Below are positions 17,161 to 25,296 of a stretch of DNA of 64,000 bases, piece by piece. This stretch comes from Shuttleworthia sp045545575. Lineage in GTDB: Bacteria > Bacillota > Clostridia > Lachnospirales > Lachnospiraceae. Under the pieces are notes generated by a model that made no database searches, was not told the origin of the DNA, and was given only the letters and a program-made list of their open reading frames with translations. The DNA lies in NCBI GenBank assembly GCA_045545575.1, contig JAZQBE010000028.1, forward strand, positions 1-64,000, written 5' to 3'. A program made the position numbers and the translations under genes. Each line of letters starts with the position of its first letter. The stretch's first letter is position 1.

Positions 17161-17225
17161 AATGAGTCAAAAGGGAATGTCCCTTTTGACTCATTGTATG
17201 ACAAAAGTGCCTGTCCCTTTTGTCA
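17161..17225 (-). terminator. Two tandem hairpins after secA with related arms
   Basis: Directly after the secA stop codon, 17199-17207 pairs with 17217-17225 (TGACAAAAG/CTTTTGTCA). Then 17161-17176 pairs with 17080+100 to 17195, a perfect 16-bp stem (AATGAGTCAAAAGGGA) with a 3-nt loop. The arms share AAAAGGGA/TCCCTTTT sequence, as if one had arisen from the other. The T-run after the larger hairpin is short (TTTTC), so termination may be partial and let dtd be read. Confidence 0.6.
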
Positions 17226-17226
17226 C

Positions 17227-19800
17227 TTATGCCTGTTTCGCGCCGTGGCAGTATTTGTATTTTTTGCCGCTGCCGCAGGGGCAGGGGCTGTTCGGGTAGA
17301 TTTTGGCTTCTTTGCGGCGTTTCGGTCCGCTGGAGGCGCTGTCGTCTTTGTTGGTGCCGGTGACTTTCGCCACTTCTTCGCGTTCAACTTTGCGTTCGAT
17401 GCGGACGCGGTACAGAAGCGCGACGGTTTCTTCGCGGATGGCGTCGTTCATCGCGTCTAACATGTCGTAGCCGGCCATTTTGTATTCGTCCACCGGGTTG
17501 CGCTGGCCGTAAGCCTGCAGGCCGATGCCCTGACGCAGCTGGTCCATGTCGTCGATGTGCTGCATCCAGCGGCGGTCGATGACGCGCAGCAGGATGACGC
17601 GCTCCACCTCACGGAAGTCCTCCGGCCGCGGGAATTCGGCTTCCTTGGCCTCATAGAGCTTCAGTGCGCGCGCAAGGAAGAATTCCTTGACGTCCTCCGG
17701 TCCTTTCATCTTTTCGACGTCGGACGGCATCAACGGCGCCATGGGAATGATGCGCAGCACGCTGCGGTTGATTTCCTTTAAGTCCCACTCGTCCTTGCCC
17801 AGCTCCGAGGAAATGACCTGGTCCACGCCGTTTTCGATGTTGCTTCTGATCATGTCGAGGATATTGCTCTTCATATCCTCGCCGGCCAGCACGCGGCGGC
17901 GCTGCTCGTAGATGATCTCCCGCTGTTCGTTCATGACGCGGTCGTATTCAAGCAGGTTTTTACGGATCGCGAAGTTGTTGCTTTCAATCTTCTTCTGGGC
18001 GTTTTCGATGGCGGACGACAGCATCCGGTGCTGGATCTGCTCGCCCTCCGGCACGCCTAAGCGGGTGAAGGTATCGATCAGGCGCTCGGAACCGAACAGG
18101 CGCATCAGGTCGTCCTCGAGGGAGATGAAGAACTGGGATTCACCCACGTCGCCCTGACGTCCGCTTCGGCCGCGCAGCTGATTGTCGATACGGCGGGATT
18201 CATGGCGCTCGGTGCCGATGATCTTTAAACCGCCGGCGGCGCGCGCTTCGTCGTCGAGCTTGATATCGGTACCACGGCCGGCCATGTTCGTCGCGATGGT
18301 CACGGCGCCGTGCAGACCGGCGTCGGCGACAATGGCCGCTTCTTTTTCATGGTATTTCGCGTTTAAGATGTTGTGCGGAATGCCCTCTCTCCGCAGGGCT
18401 TTGCCGAGCATTTCCGAGGTCTCGATGGTGATGGTGCCCACCAGCACCGGCTGTCCCTTTTCATGGGCGGCCTTGATCTCCTCGATGACCGCCGCGAATT
18501 TTTCCTTCTGCGTCTTGTAGACGGCGTCCTCATGGTCCACACGCGCCACCGGCAGGTTCGTGGGAATCTCCACGACGTCCATGCCGTAGATGTCGCGGAA
18601 TTCCTGCTCCTCCGTCAGCGCCGTACCGGTCATGCCGCACTTCTTCTCGTATTTGTTGAAGAAGTTCTGGAAGGTGATGGTGGCCAGCGTCTGGCTTTCC
18701 CGCTTGACCTTCACGTGCTCCTTCGCCTCGATGGCCTGATGCAGACCGTCGGAATAGCGCCGGCCCGGCATGATACGGCCGGTGAAGCTGTCGACGATCA
18801 GGATCTGGTCGTCCTGGACCACGTAGTCCTGGTCGCGGTGCATCAGGTTGTGGGCGCGCAGAGCTAAGATGATGTTGTGCTGGATTTCGAGGTTCTCCGG
18901 ATCGGAAAGGTTCTCGATGTGGAAAAACTCCTCCACGCGCTTCGTGCCGTCCTGGGTCAGGCTGACGACCTTGTCCTTTTCGTTGACGATGTAGTCGCCC
19001 GTCTCGTCCGGCGTCACGCCCATCAGGGCGTCCATCTTCGTGTATTCCGGCATGTCCTCGCCGCGGTGCATCTGGCGGGCAAGCACGTCGCAGGCCTCAT
19101 AGAGGCTGGTGGATTTGCCGCTCTGTCCGGAGATGATCAGCGGTGTGCGGGCTTCGTCGATCAGGACCGAGTCGACTTCGTCGATGATGGCGTAATGCAG
19201 CTTGCGCTGAACCATGTCCTTCTCGCGGACGACCATATTGTCACGCAGATAGTCGAAACCGAGCTCGTTGTTCGTGATATAGGTGATGTCGCAGTTGTAG
19301 GCTTCCTGGCGTTCTTCCTTGCTCATGTCGTTTAGGACGACGCCGACGGTCAGTCCTAAGAACCGGTGCACCTCGCCCATCCACTCCGCGTCACGCTTGG
19401 CCAGGTAATCGTTGACCGTGACGACCTGGACGCCCTCGCCTTCAAGGGCGTTCAGATAGGAAGGCAGTGTCGCCACAAGGGTTTTACCTTCACCGGTTTT
19501 CATCTCAGCAATGCGGCCCTGGTGCAGCACGATGCCGCCTAAGAGCTGGACCCGGAAGGGCTCCATGCCGATGGCGCGCAGCGCGGCTTCGCGGACGACG
19601 GCAAAAGCTTCGGGCAGGATGTCGTCTAAGGTTTCGCCGTTGGCCAGGCGTTCTTTAAAATACGGTGTCTTTGCACGGAGCTCCTCATCGGACAGCGCCT
19701 TCATCCCGTCGCGGTAGCTTTCGATCTGATCCACGATCGGCTCTAAGCGTTTGCATTCCCGCTGGCTGTGCGTACCGAAAATCTTATCAATGATACTCAT
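17227..19800 (-). CDS. secA: SecA preprotein translocase ATPase
   Basis: 857 residues. Walker A MKTGEGKTLVA and the DEVDS box (VDSVLIDEARTPLIISG) are in nucleotide-binding domain 1. GSFTGRIMPGRRYSDGLHQAIEAKE and TNMAGRGTDIKL with RGRSGRQGD mark domain 2. The C-terminus carries the SEC-C zinc motif CPCGSGKKYKYCHG. SecA drives proteins through SecYEG. An AAAGGAG site lies before the ATG, and a 12-bp hairpin ends one base before that site. Zinc-motif SecA is the housekeeping type. Confidence 0.98.
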   Translation of the reverse strand: MSIIDKIFGTHSQRECKRLEPIVDQIESYRDGMKALSDEELRAKTPYFKERLANGETLDDILPEAFAVVREAALRAIGMEPFRVQLLGGIVLHQGRIAEMKTGEGKTLVATLPSYLNALEGEGVQVVTVNDYLAKRDAEWMGEVHRFLGLTVGVVLNDMSKEERQEAYNCDITYITNNELGFDYLRDNMVVREKDMVQRKLHYAIIDEVDSVLIDEARTPLIISGQSGKSTSLYEACDVLARQMHRGEDMPEYTKMDALMGVTPDETGDYIVNEKDKVVSLTQDGTKRVEEFFHIENLSDPENLEIQHNIILALRAHNLMHRDQDYVVQDDQILIVDSFTGRIMPGRRYSDGLHQAIEAKEHVKVKRESQTLATITFQNFFNKYEKKCGMTGTALTEEQEFRDIYGMDVVEIPTNLPVARVDHEDAVYKTQKEKFAAVIEEIKAAHEKGQPVLVGTITIETSEMLGKALRREGIPHNILNAKYHEKEAAIVADAGLHGAVTIATNMAGRGTDIKLDDEARAAGGLKIIGTERHESRRIDNQLRGRSGRQGDVGESQFFISLEDDLMRLFGSERLIDTFTRLGVPEGEQIQHRMLSSAIENAQKKIESNNFAIRKNLLEYDRVMNEQREIIYEQRRRVLAGEDMKSNILDMIRSNIENGVDQVISSELGKDEWDLKEINRSVLRIIPMAPLMPSDVEKMKGPEDVKEFFLARALKLYEAKEAEFPRPEDFREVERVILLRVIDRRWMQHIDDMDQLRQGIGLQAYGQRNPVDEYKMAGYDMLDAMNDAIREETVALLYRVRIERKVEREEVAKVTGTNKDDSASSGPKRRKEAKIYPNSPCPCGSGKKYKYCHGAKQA

Positions 19801-19813
19801 GCATTCTCCTTTG

Positions 19814-19844
19814 ATCGAAAACCCGCGTGTGCGGCCTTTTCGAT
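19814..19844 (-). promoter_or_regulatory. secA leader hairpin next to the ribosome site
   Basis: On the minus strand ATCGAAAA-GG-CCGC, loop ACAC, GCGG-G-TTTTCGAT forms a 12-bp stem with a small internal loop. Its 3' base is one nucleotide from AAAGGAG of secA. It could affect translation initiation or mRNA stability; no known secA leader motif was recognised. Confidence 0.5.
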
Positions 19845-20017
19845 ACTCCTCAGTCTGTATTACAATCCGCTCAATTTTACCACTTCTCCCTGCGATTTTC
19901 CACTTCCCGCTGCATTTCCTCTGCGGTTTGCGGCTCCGTTTTCCGCACTTTTGCCTAATAGATCTTATTATTGTTTGTTCAATTTCAATAATCTCGAAAA
20001 AGTTTCTGAAATAGGGG

Positions 20018-20046
20018 TTGACAAATCACGATTGACGGTTTATGAT
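20018..20046 (+). promoter_or_regulatory. Strong promoter of the large non-coding RNA
   Basis: TTGACA at 20018-20023, a 17-bp spacer, and TATGAT at 20041-20046: a full -35 match and five of six -10 bases. It points rightward although both flanking genes point left. Predicted transcript start is A20053. Confidence 0.85.
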
Positions 20047-20052
20047 GTGGCC

Positions 20053-20670
20053 ATAAGAAGAACAGACAAACAGAGAGCAGCAGTAAGCTCCAACAGTCAG
20101 AGAGAAAAGAAAGCTCTCGAAAGTTCTTCCGAAGGTTTCGATCGAAAATAAAGAAATTCGGAAGAGACCAAATCTAAACGAAAGGAGGACAAACCACCGA
20201 ACAGTTAAATTCTCACGGAACCGTCTTCCGGCCGGTATAAGTCGGAAAACCCGTTCGCTCATATACATTCCACTTTAAAACAGATGCCGTTTTGGCAGGT
20301 GGCAGACAAAGCCAGAAATAAGAAGTGAAACAAGAATGAAGCATATATGATGGCAGCGCGGGAAGGAGTTTAAAAGTTCACATAGATGCATCGATTCGAT
20401 CATCGTCGCGGAAGCTGGACAAGGAGATTGTCAGACAAGAAGAGACGAAAAAGAAAGATGCCACCCCGGCCGCAAGGACGGCCGAACAGGAAACATCGGT
20501 AACACAATTTCATAAACAGCTGCAAATAGATTGAAAAAACAGCAAAACGTACATGGAAACTGAATAAACCATTCTGCAAAAGAAAGAACGAGGTACAGTC
20601 CATTGGATATTGCAGAACTCTTTGAATAAGAGGGGATGTTGATCGGAATCAGCATCCCCTCTTATGTTGT
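20053..20670 (+). ncRNA. Large structured non-coding RNA of about 620 nt, ROOL-like by size and style
   Basis: No convincing open reading frame exists on either strand between secA and map. The sequence is A-rich in linkers and rich in short hairpins: 20100-20104/20114-20118, 20125-20133/20157-20165 with an inner TTTC-GATC-GAAA, 20226-20230/20243-20247, 20285-20288/20294-20297, 20392-20395/20402-20405, 20418-20422/20428-20432, 20468-20472/20479-20483, and a long-range TTCTGCAA (20572-20579) with TTGCAGAA (20610-20617). It starts at a consensus promoter and ends at an 18-bp hairpin. Length, A-rich joining regions and a gut/rumen Firmicute host fit ROOL RNA; OLE and GOLLD are other large ornate classes. 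The class assignment is inference. I cannot recall the ROOL consensus well enough to confirm it. Confidence 0.68.
20626..20665 (+). terminator. 3' hairpin of the large RNA
   Basis: 18 nt (20626-20643) pair with 20648-20665 with one G-U wobble, loop CGGA. The core is AAGAGGGGATG/CATCCCCTCTT. The following GTTGTGTCC is a poor T-tract, so it may instead be a stabilising 3' end or need another signal. Confidence 0.65.
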
Positions 20671-20688
20671 GTCCTGCGATCTGTACAC

Positions 20689-20721
20689 AAAAAAACCCCG
20701 GGACCGGCCCCGGCCCCAGGG
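20689..20721 (-). terminator. Terminator after map
   Basis: On the minus strand a GC-rich 12-bp stem (CCCTGGGGCCGG/CCGGTCCCGGGG, two wobbles) is followed by seven T. It starts 12 bp after the map stop. Confidence 0.85.
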
Positions 20722-20732
20722 TGAACCGGATT

Positions 20733-21602
20733 CTACCGGCTTAGCACTTCATATCCGTCTTCCGTCACCAGCACGTGGTATTCCCACTGCGCGGACAGGC
20801 TTCCGTCGAGCGTATACACTTCCCATCCGTTCTTTTTATCGGTATAGACCCGGTGCGAGCCCATGTTGATCATCGGCTCGATGGTAAAACACATGCCGGG
20901 CACCAGCAGCATCTCCGTGCCCCGCGTCGTCACGAAGCTGACGAAGGGATCCTCGTGGAAATCCTCGCCGCAGCCGTGACCGCCGATTTCACGAACGACT
21001 TCATAGCCGTTTTCCTTCGCGTGGTCGTTGACGGCCTGGCCGATGTCGCCGAGAAAGCCCCAGGGCCGCACCTGCGCAAGCCCCAGATCACAGCACTCCT
21101 TCGTCACTTCCACCAGCCGGCGCGCCTCGTCGGACACGTCGCCGATCAGAAACATGCGGGACGAATCCGCGTAATAGCCGTCCTTGATCGTGGTGCAGTC
21201 CACGTTGATGATGTCGCCGCTCTTTAAAATCACCTTGTCTGACGGGAAACCGTGACAGACCTGGGAATTCACCGACGTACACACACTGTACGGGAAGCCC
21301 TCGTAGTTCAGCGGCGCCGGAATGCCGCCCAAGGCCGTGGTGGTCTCGTGGACGATGCGGTTGATTTCCGACGTCGGCATGCCCTCTTTGATCTGCGCGG
21401 CCACGGTATCCAGCACCTCCATGTTGACCTTCGCGGCGCGGCGGATGCCCTCGATCTGCTCCGGCGTCTTTAAAAGGCTGCGGTCCGGGACGATGTGTCC
21501 CTCGCGGGCGTATGCCGCGATCTTCCGTTCAATCGGTTCATGGCAGTTCTTGTATTTCAGCCCGCTGTGGCACCAGCAGGGATCGTTCCGTCCGATCTTC
21601 AT
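20733..21602 (-). CDS. map: Type I methionine aminopeptidase with N-terminal SEC-C motif
   Basis: 289 residues. The first 20 residues hold a SEC-C zinc motif (CWCHSGLKYKNCH), as in the SEC-C-bearing MetAP class; about 40 residues later the pita-bread catalytic domain begins (LLKTPEQIEGIRRAA). Metal ligands are visible in NVDCTTIKDGYYADSSRMF, GHGCGEDFHEDPFV, FTIEPMI and the final SAQWEYHVLVTE. The enzyme removes the initiator Met from nascent proteins. AAAAGG precedes the ATG. It follows the NlpC/P60 gene by 56 bp with a hairpin between them. Confidence 0.96.
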   Translation of the reverse strand: MKIGRNDPCWCHSGLKYKNCHEPIERKIAAYAREGHIVPDRSLLKTPEQIEGIRRAAKVNMEVLDTVAAQIKEGMPTSEINRIVHETTTALGGIPAPLNYEGFPYSVCTSVNSQVCHGFPSDKVILKSGDIINVDCTTIKDGYYADSSRMFLIGDVSDEARRLVEVTKECCDLGLAQVRPWGFLGDIGQAVNDHAKENGYEVVREIGGHGCGEDFHEDPFVSFVTTRGTEMLLVPGMCFTIEPMINMGSHRVYTDKKNGWEVYTLDGSLSAQWEYHVLVTEDGYEVLSR

Positions 21603-21622
21603 CCTTTTCTCTCCTACCGACA

Positions 21623-21649
21623 GCGGGCCGGAGAATCTCTCCGGCCCGC
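21623..21649. terminator. Hairpin between the NlpC/P60 gene and map
   Basis: GCGGGCCGGAGA pairs perfectly with TCTCCGGCCCGC around a 3-nt loop. In the minus direction no T-run follows, so it could be an attenuating or mRNA-protecting stem rather than a full terminator. Confidence 0.5.
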
Positions 21650-21658
21650 ATAAAAAAC

Positions 21659-22855
21659 TTACTCTACCAGACGGCGAATGGCAGTGACGCGGCCGCTGTT
21701 CCAGGCGCGGTTTGCCGTAATGCCGTGACTGTAATCCTGTGCTTCCACGATGAGGCCGCCGCCGGCGTACATCGCGACGTGTCCGGGATAGACGATGATG
21801 TCACCCGGCATCAGCTGGTCGGAGCTGACGGCGCGTCCCACGGACGCGAAGGCCTGCGAATAACGGGGCGTCGGGATGCCGAAGTGGGCATACACCAGAT
21901 GCACGAAACCGGAGCAGTCGCAGCCGTTCGTCAGACTGTTGCCGCCCCAGACGTAGGGGTTGCCGACGAACTGCTTCGCATAGGCGACAATCGCGCTGCC
22001 GCTGCCGGAATAGGTCCTTCCGCTGCTGCCGGAGGCCGGTACGTAGGTCTGTCCGGAGGAGCTGCCCGAACCGGAACCGGAGGAGGTCTGTGCCGCGCGG
22101 GCCGCAGCCGCCCGGGCTGCCTCCGCCTGGCGCTGGCGCTCCGCTTCCGCCTCCTGGCGGCGCTTCTCTTCCGCAATCCGGCGCTGCTCTTCAAGCCAGG
22201 CCATATATGCGGCGATCCGCTCGGCTTCCTTCTTCTCTTCCTGTGCGTTGGACAGCTGACCCTGCTTGGAATTGACCATCGAATTCAGAGATGTCTTCTT
22301 CTGCTGAAGCGTGTCCTTCTGCACCTGCAGCTCCGCGTTCTCCTGCTCGAGGCGGGCCTTCATGTCGCTGATCTCCATGCACAGGCCGCCGTAGGCGTCG
22401 AGGAGGTCGCGGTCATAATCGTAAATCGAATTGGAATACTCCACCCGGTTCAGGAAATCCGACACGCTGCCCGACTCCAGAAGCGTCGTCAGCATGCTCG
22501 TCTGCCCGTTCTCGTACATGTAGCGGATGCGGACCTTCATGTCCTCGTACTGCTTAAACGCAGCCTCTTCCGCCAGACGCAGGTTCTCGGTGGTCACCGC
22601 GATCTCGTTTTCCTTTTCGCTGATGTCGGACTCCAGCTGATTGATCTCGGCAACGACGTTGTAAATCTGGCTGTTCAAGGAGCTGATCTGGCTCTTTAAG
22701 CTGCTGATTTCCGCGTCGATTTCCGTAATGGAACGAACCGCCTGTACGTCCTTTGCCGCAAGCGGGCTTCCTAAGACGACACAGGCCGCCAGAAGAAGTG
22801 CCGGGATACGCAACATCGTTTGTTTGCTGTTCTTTTTCCGGAAAATAGTATGCAT
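21659..22855 (-). CDS. Secreted coiled-coil NlpC/P60 peptidoglycan hydrolase (CwlO/PcsB-like)
   Basis: 398 residues. AAAGGA lies 7 nt before the ATG at 22855; the longer reading starts at a TTG with no site. A signal peptide ends near AKDVQA. Residues about 40-255 are a long coiled coil (IDAEISSLKSQISSLNSQIY, then Glu/Arg/Ala-rich), followed by a Ser/Gly linker and an NlpC/P60 domain. The catalytic Cys is in NGCDCSGFVHLVY, the His in PGHVAMYAGG. This architecture is that of CwlO/PcsB D,L-endopeptidases, which FtsEX activates in growth or division. It is co-transcribed with veg from a promoter holding a perfect WalR box. Confidence 0.93.
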   Translation of the reverse strand: MHTIFRKKNSKQTMLRIPALLLAACVVLGSPLAAKDVQAVRSITEIDAEISSLKSQISSLNSQIYNVVAEINQLESDISEKENEIAVTTENLRLAEEAAFKQYEDMKVRIRYMYENGQTSMLTTLLESGSVSDFLNRVEYSNSIYDYDRDLLDAYGGLCMEISDMKARLEQENAELQVQKDTLQQKKTSLNSMVNSKQGQLSNAQEEKKEAERIAAYMAWLEEQRRIAEEKRRQEAEAERQRQAEAARAAAARAAQTSSGSGSGSSSGQTYVPASGSSGRTYSGSGSAIVAYAKQFVGNPYVWGGNSLTNGCDCSGFVHLVYAHFGIPTPRYSQAFASVGRAVSSDQLMPGDIIVYPGHVAMYAGGGLIVEAQDYSHGITANRAWNSGRVTAIRRLVE

Positions 22856-22866
22856 GAGAAATTCCT

Positions 22867-23115
22867 TTATGCTTCGCAAAGCTGCATGCGGATTTCTTTG
22901 GTGATGATATCGGTGTAGCTGAACGAAAGCAGCTGCGCGGGTTTCTTGCTCTCCCGGTTGTCAATTAAAATGGTAAAAACACTCGGGTACGCTTCCTTGA
23001 TCACGCCTTCCTGAATATCCACCTTGTTGCGTCCCCTGTCCAGCTGAATCCGCACTCTGCTGCCGCACTGCTGCTGAACGGAGGCGCGCACCTTCTCGAA
23101 ATCTGCCTGCTCCAT
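22867..23115 (-). CDS. veg: Veg family protein
   Basis: 82 residues from the ATG at 23115 (GGAGG 10 nt upstream; the earlier TTG reading is rejected). The sequence ADFEKVRASVQQQCGSRVRIQLDRGRNK and VFTILIDNRESKK, FSYTDIITKEI match Veg (DUF1021), a small SH3-like protein of Firmicutes linked in B. subtilis to biofilm matrix gene expression. It ends 11 bp before the NlpC/P60 start, so the two form an operon. Confidence 0.88.
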   Translation of the reverse strand: MEQADFEKVRASVQQQCGSRVRIQLDRGRNKVDIQEGVIKEAYPSVFTILIDNRESKKPAQLLSFSYTDIITKEIRMQLCEA

Positions 23116-23192
23116 AAAACTCTTTCCTCCCAATAACTGTCAAATAAAGCTTTTGCCTGCCCGCAGGATCCCCCTGCATGCAAGCGCATAGT

Positions 23193-23221
23193 ATTGTAAC
23201 ATCTCTGTTACAATTTGTCCA
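23193..23221 (-). promoter_or_regulatory. veg-NlpC/P60 promoter with WalR box
   Basis: TGGACA (23216-23221) and TACAAT (23193-23198) are 17 bp apart on the minus strand. Within them 23196-23212 reads TGTAAC-AGAGA-TGTTAC, an exact fit to the WalR (YycF) consensus TGTWAH-N5-TGTWAH. The box overlaps the -10, which is compatible with repression or tight control. Confidence 0.78.
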
Positions 23222-23225
23222 GTGC

Positions 23226-24017
23226 CTATAAAGACGGATTGCTGATGCTGTGCGGCCGTTCTTTTTCCTTCGGCAGCGCCTTCTCTTCCCAGACAGCCGC
23301 GTTTTCTTTGAGCATTTCCGCGATCCGTGTCTGCACCTGTTCCGGAAGCGCACGTTTTTCTTCCATGGAAAGATTTTTCGTCTCGACGGGGGTGCCCACC
23401 TGCAGGATCACGGTGGACCGGCGGAGCCACGGCAGATGGTCTTCAAAGACTGCGGAGCTGTTTGTGATGGCGATCGGGACGATGCGCGCGCCGGACTTCG
23501 TCGCGATTTTGAAGCTGCCGCCCTTAAACGGCAGCATGTCCGTTTCGCGGGAACGCGTTCCTTCCGGGAAAATCAGAACCGAAATCCCGTTCTGCACGAA
23601 TTCCGCGGCGGTCTGCACCATCTTCACGCCGGCGCGGATATCGTCACGGTCCAGAAACAGGCAGTACAGCCGGCGCATCCAGACCCGCAGAAGGGGCACC
23701 TTTTCCAGCGCGTTTTTGGCAATGAAGCCGGTCAGCCCCGGGCAGAGCGGATAGGTGAATACGATATCGAAAATGCTGCGGTGGTTTACGATGTAGACGA
23801 CGGCCTCGTCTTTCGGAAGGTTCTCCTCTCCGATCACGACAAGGCGCGTTCCGGCGATGACGCGCACCACGCGAAAGGCCCACTGCACGATGTGCAGGCT
23901 GCTTTGATCCCGCAGTGCGGGATTCCGCTTCCCGATCAGCCACTCGATCCCGAAGATCGGGATGCTGCAGATCAGAAACAGGACGACAAAGATGCCGGCC
24001 AGAATCAGACGAATCAT
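23226..24017 (-). CDS. plsC: 1-acyl-sn-glycerol-3-phosphate acyltransferase
   Basis: 263 residues. An N-terminal membrane segment (LILAGIFVVLFLICSIPIFG) is followed by the acyltransferase motifs NHRSIFD (HX4D), a GFIAKNALEKVPLLRVWMR block, FPEGTRSR and IVPIAITNS. The enzyme makes phosphatidic acid at the membrane. It starts 13 bp after the ddl stop and probably shares the ddl transcript. A Pro/Glu-rich tail of about 25 residues follows the domain. Confidence 0.92.
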   Translation of the reverse strand: MIRLILAGIFVVLFLICSIPIFGIEWLIGKRNPALRDQSSLHIVQWAFRVVRVIAGTRLVVIGEENLPKDEAVVYIVNHRSIFDIVFTYPLCPGLTGFIAKNALEKVPLLRVWMRRLYCLFLDRDDIRAGVKMVQTAAEFVQNGISVLIFPEGTRSRETDMLPFKGGSFKIATKSGARIVPIAITNSSAVFEDHLPWLRRSTVILQVGTPVETKNLSMEEKRALPEQVQTRIAEMLKENAAVWEEKALPKEKERPHSISNPSL

Positions 24018-24030
24018 CCGTCACACTCCT

Positions 24031-25212
24031 TTACATGGTTTTTGTGCCCTTCGCACCGCCTAAGGTCTGCATGTTCAGGATGTTGGTGTCGAAGGTGAAG
24101 GTCAGGGTATCCTGGGTACGGCGGCGGCGAAGCGCCAGGGTAATCAGGCTGTCCAGAAGCTGCGGATAGGCAATGCCGACGGGCTCCCACAGATAGAAGG
24201 CCAGCGACCCGGGGATCGTGTTGATTTCGTTGAAGAAGAGGCTTCCGTCCTCTTCGTCGATCATGAAATCGATGCGCGCCACGCCGCTGCAGCCGAGGGC
24301 CTGGAACGCACGCACGGCCATGTCGCGCACGAATTCACGCGCCTCCGGCGAAAGGTCCGCCGGAATCCGGCGGCTGACACCGGCCATGCCTTCGGATTTG
24401 CCGTTCTTGCCCTGGTTGACGTATTTATCCTTGTAGTCGAGGATTTCGCCGGTATGCATCGGCTCCTCGCACTCCGAGGCGATCGCTTCGTTTTCGTCGC
24501 CGAGCACCGCGCAGTTGATCTCGCGCAGCTTCAGGATGCCGCGCTCCACCAGCACGCAGCCGGCATAGCGGAAGGCGTCGTCAAGGCGGCTGTAGAGTTC
24601 CTCCCGGTCATGGGCGAGGCCGATGCCCACGCTCGAACCGAGGTTCACGGGCTTGACGATGACCGGGTAGCCGATCTGGGCTTCCACGGTGTCCATGACG
24701 CGCTCGATGTCGGCGTAATCCTTCGTGAAGAACCGCAGGCAGTCGAGCACCGGCACGCCGTTGTCCTTCAGCACGGCCTTCTGGACGTATTTGTCCATGC
24801 CGATGGCGGAGGCGGTTACGTCGCAGCCGCCGAAGGGCACACCCACGGTCTTCAGATAGCCCTGCAGCGCGCCGTCTTCCACGTTGGTGCCGTGCACCAC
24901 CGGAAGCACGACGTCGATTTCCACCATTTCGCTGTGGAACAGCCGGCGCGGATACGGCATGAAGTAGTAGCGCTGCTCCTCGTTGATCAGGATGACACGG
25001 CGGGATTCGGACAGCAGCCTGTCGATGTCCTTGTAGGCATCGATGTCGCCGATCCGGTCGCCGATGTACATTTCGTTCTGCTTGGAGATGTAGACCGGCA
25101 TCACGTCGTAGGTTTCACGGTCGATGTTCATGTATGCCTGAATGCCGGAAATGACAGAAACCTCATGTTCCACGCTCTTGCCGCCAAACAGAACCGCAAC
25201 TCTTGTTTTCAT
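24031..25212 (-). CDS. ddl: D-alanine--D-alanine ligase
   Basis: 393 residues from the ATG at 25212 (AGGAGG immediately upstream; eight extra residues of the longer reading are dropped). It starts VAVLFGGKSVEHEVSVISG, has VVHGTNVEDGALQGYL, GMDKYVQKAVLKDNGVPV, VIVKPVNLGSSVGIG and the metal-binding end FFNEINTIPGS. The loop ILDYKDKYVNQ fits ligases making D-Ala-D-Ala. A GKNGKSEGM segment makes this loop longer than usual. It works just before MurF, encoded next upstream. Confidence 0.93.
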   Translation of the reverse strand: MKTRVAVLFGGKSVEHEVSVISGIQAYMNIDRETYDVMPVYISKQNEMYIGDRIGDIDAYKDIDRLLSESRRVILINEEQRYYFMPYPRRLFHSEMVEIDVVLPVVHGTNVEDGALQGYLKTVGVPFGGCDVTASAIGMDKYVQKAVLKDNGVPVLDCLRFFTKDYADIERVMDTVEAQIGYPVIVKPVNLGSSVGIGLAHDREELYSRLDDAFRYAGCVLVERGILKLREINCAVLGDENEAIASECEEPMHTGEILDYKDKYVNQGKNGKSEGMAGVSRRIPADLSPEAREFVRDMAVRAFQALGCSGVARIDFMIDEEDGSLFFNEINTIPGSLAFYLWEPVGIAYPQLLDSLITLALRRRRTQDTLTFTFDTNILNMQTLGGAKGTKTM

Positions 25213-25296
25213 ACTCTCCTCCTGTGTCCTTCCCATGGGCGGCGCGTCTGATGCGCGGGGTCCGTTCCCCGGCCCGCGAAACGCGCAAAGTGATCG

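Noticed and set aside
19768..20151. A 127-codon plus-strand frame before the large RNA
   Set aside because: It has no ribosome site, crosses the RNA promoter and has low-quality composition. It does not explain the structured sequence downstream.
20400..20655. Small minus-strand frames within the RNA region
   Set aside because: They overlap the hairpins, lack ribosome sites and look like translated structured RNA (Phe/Leu/Cys-rich).
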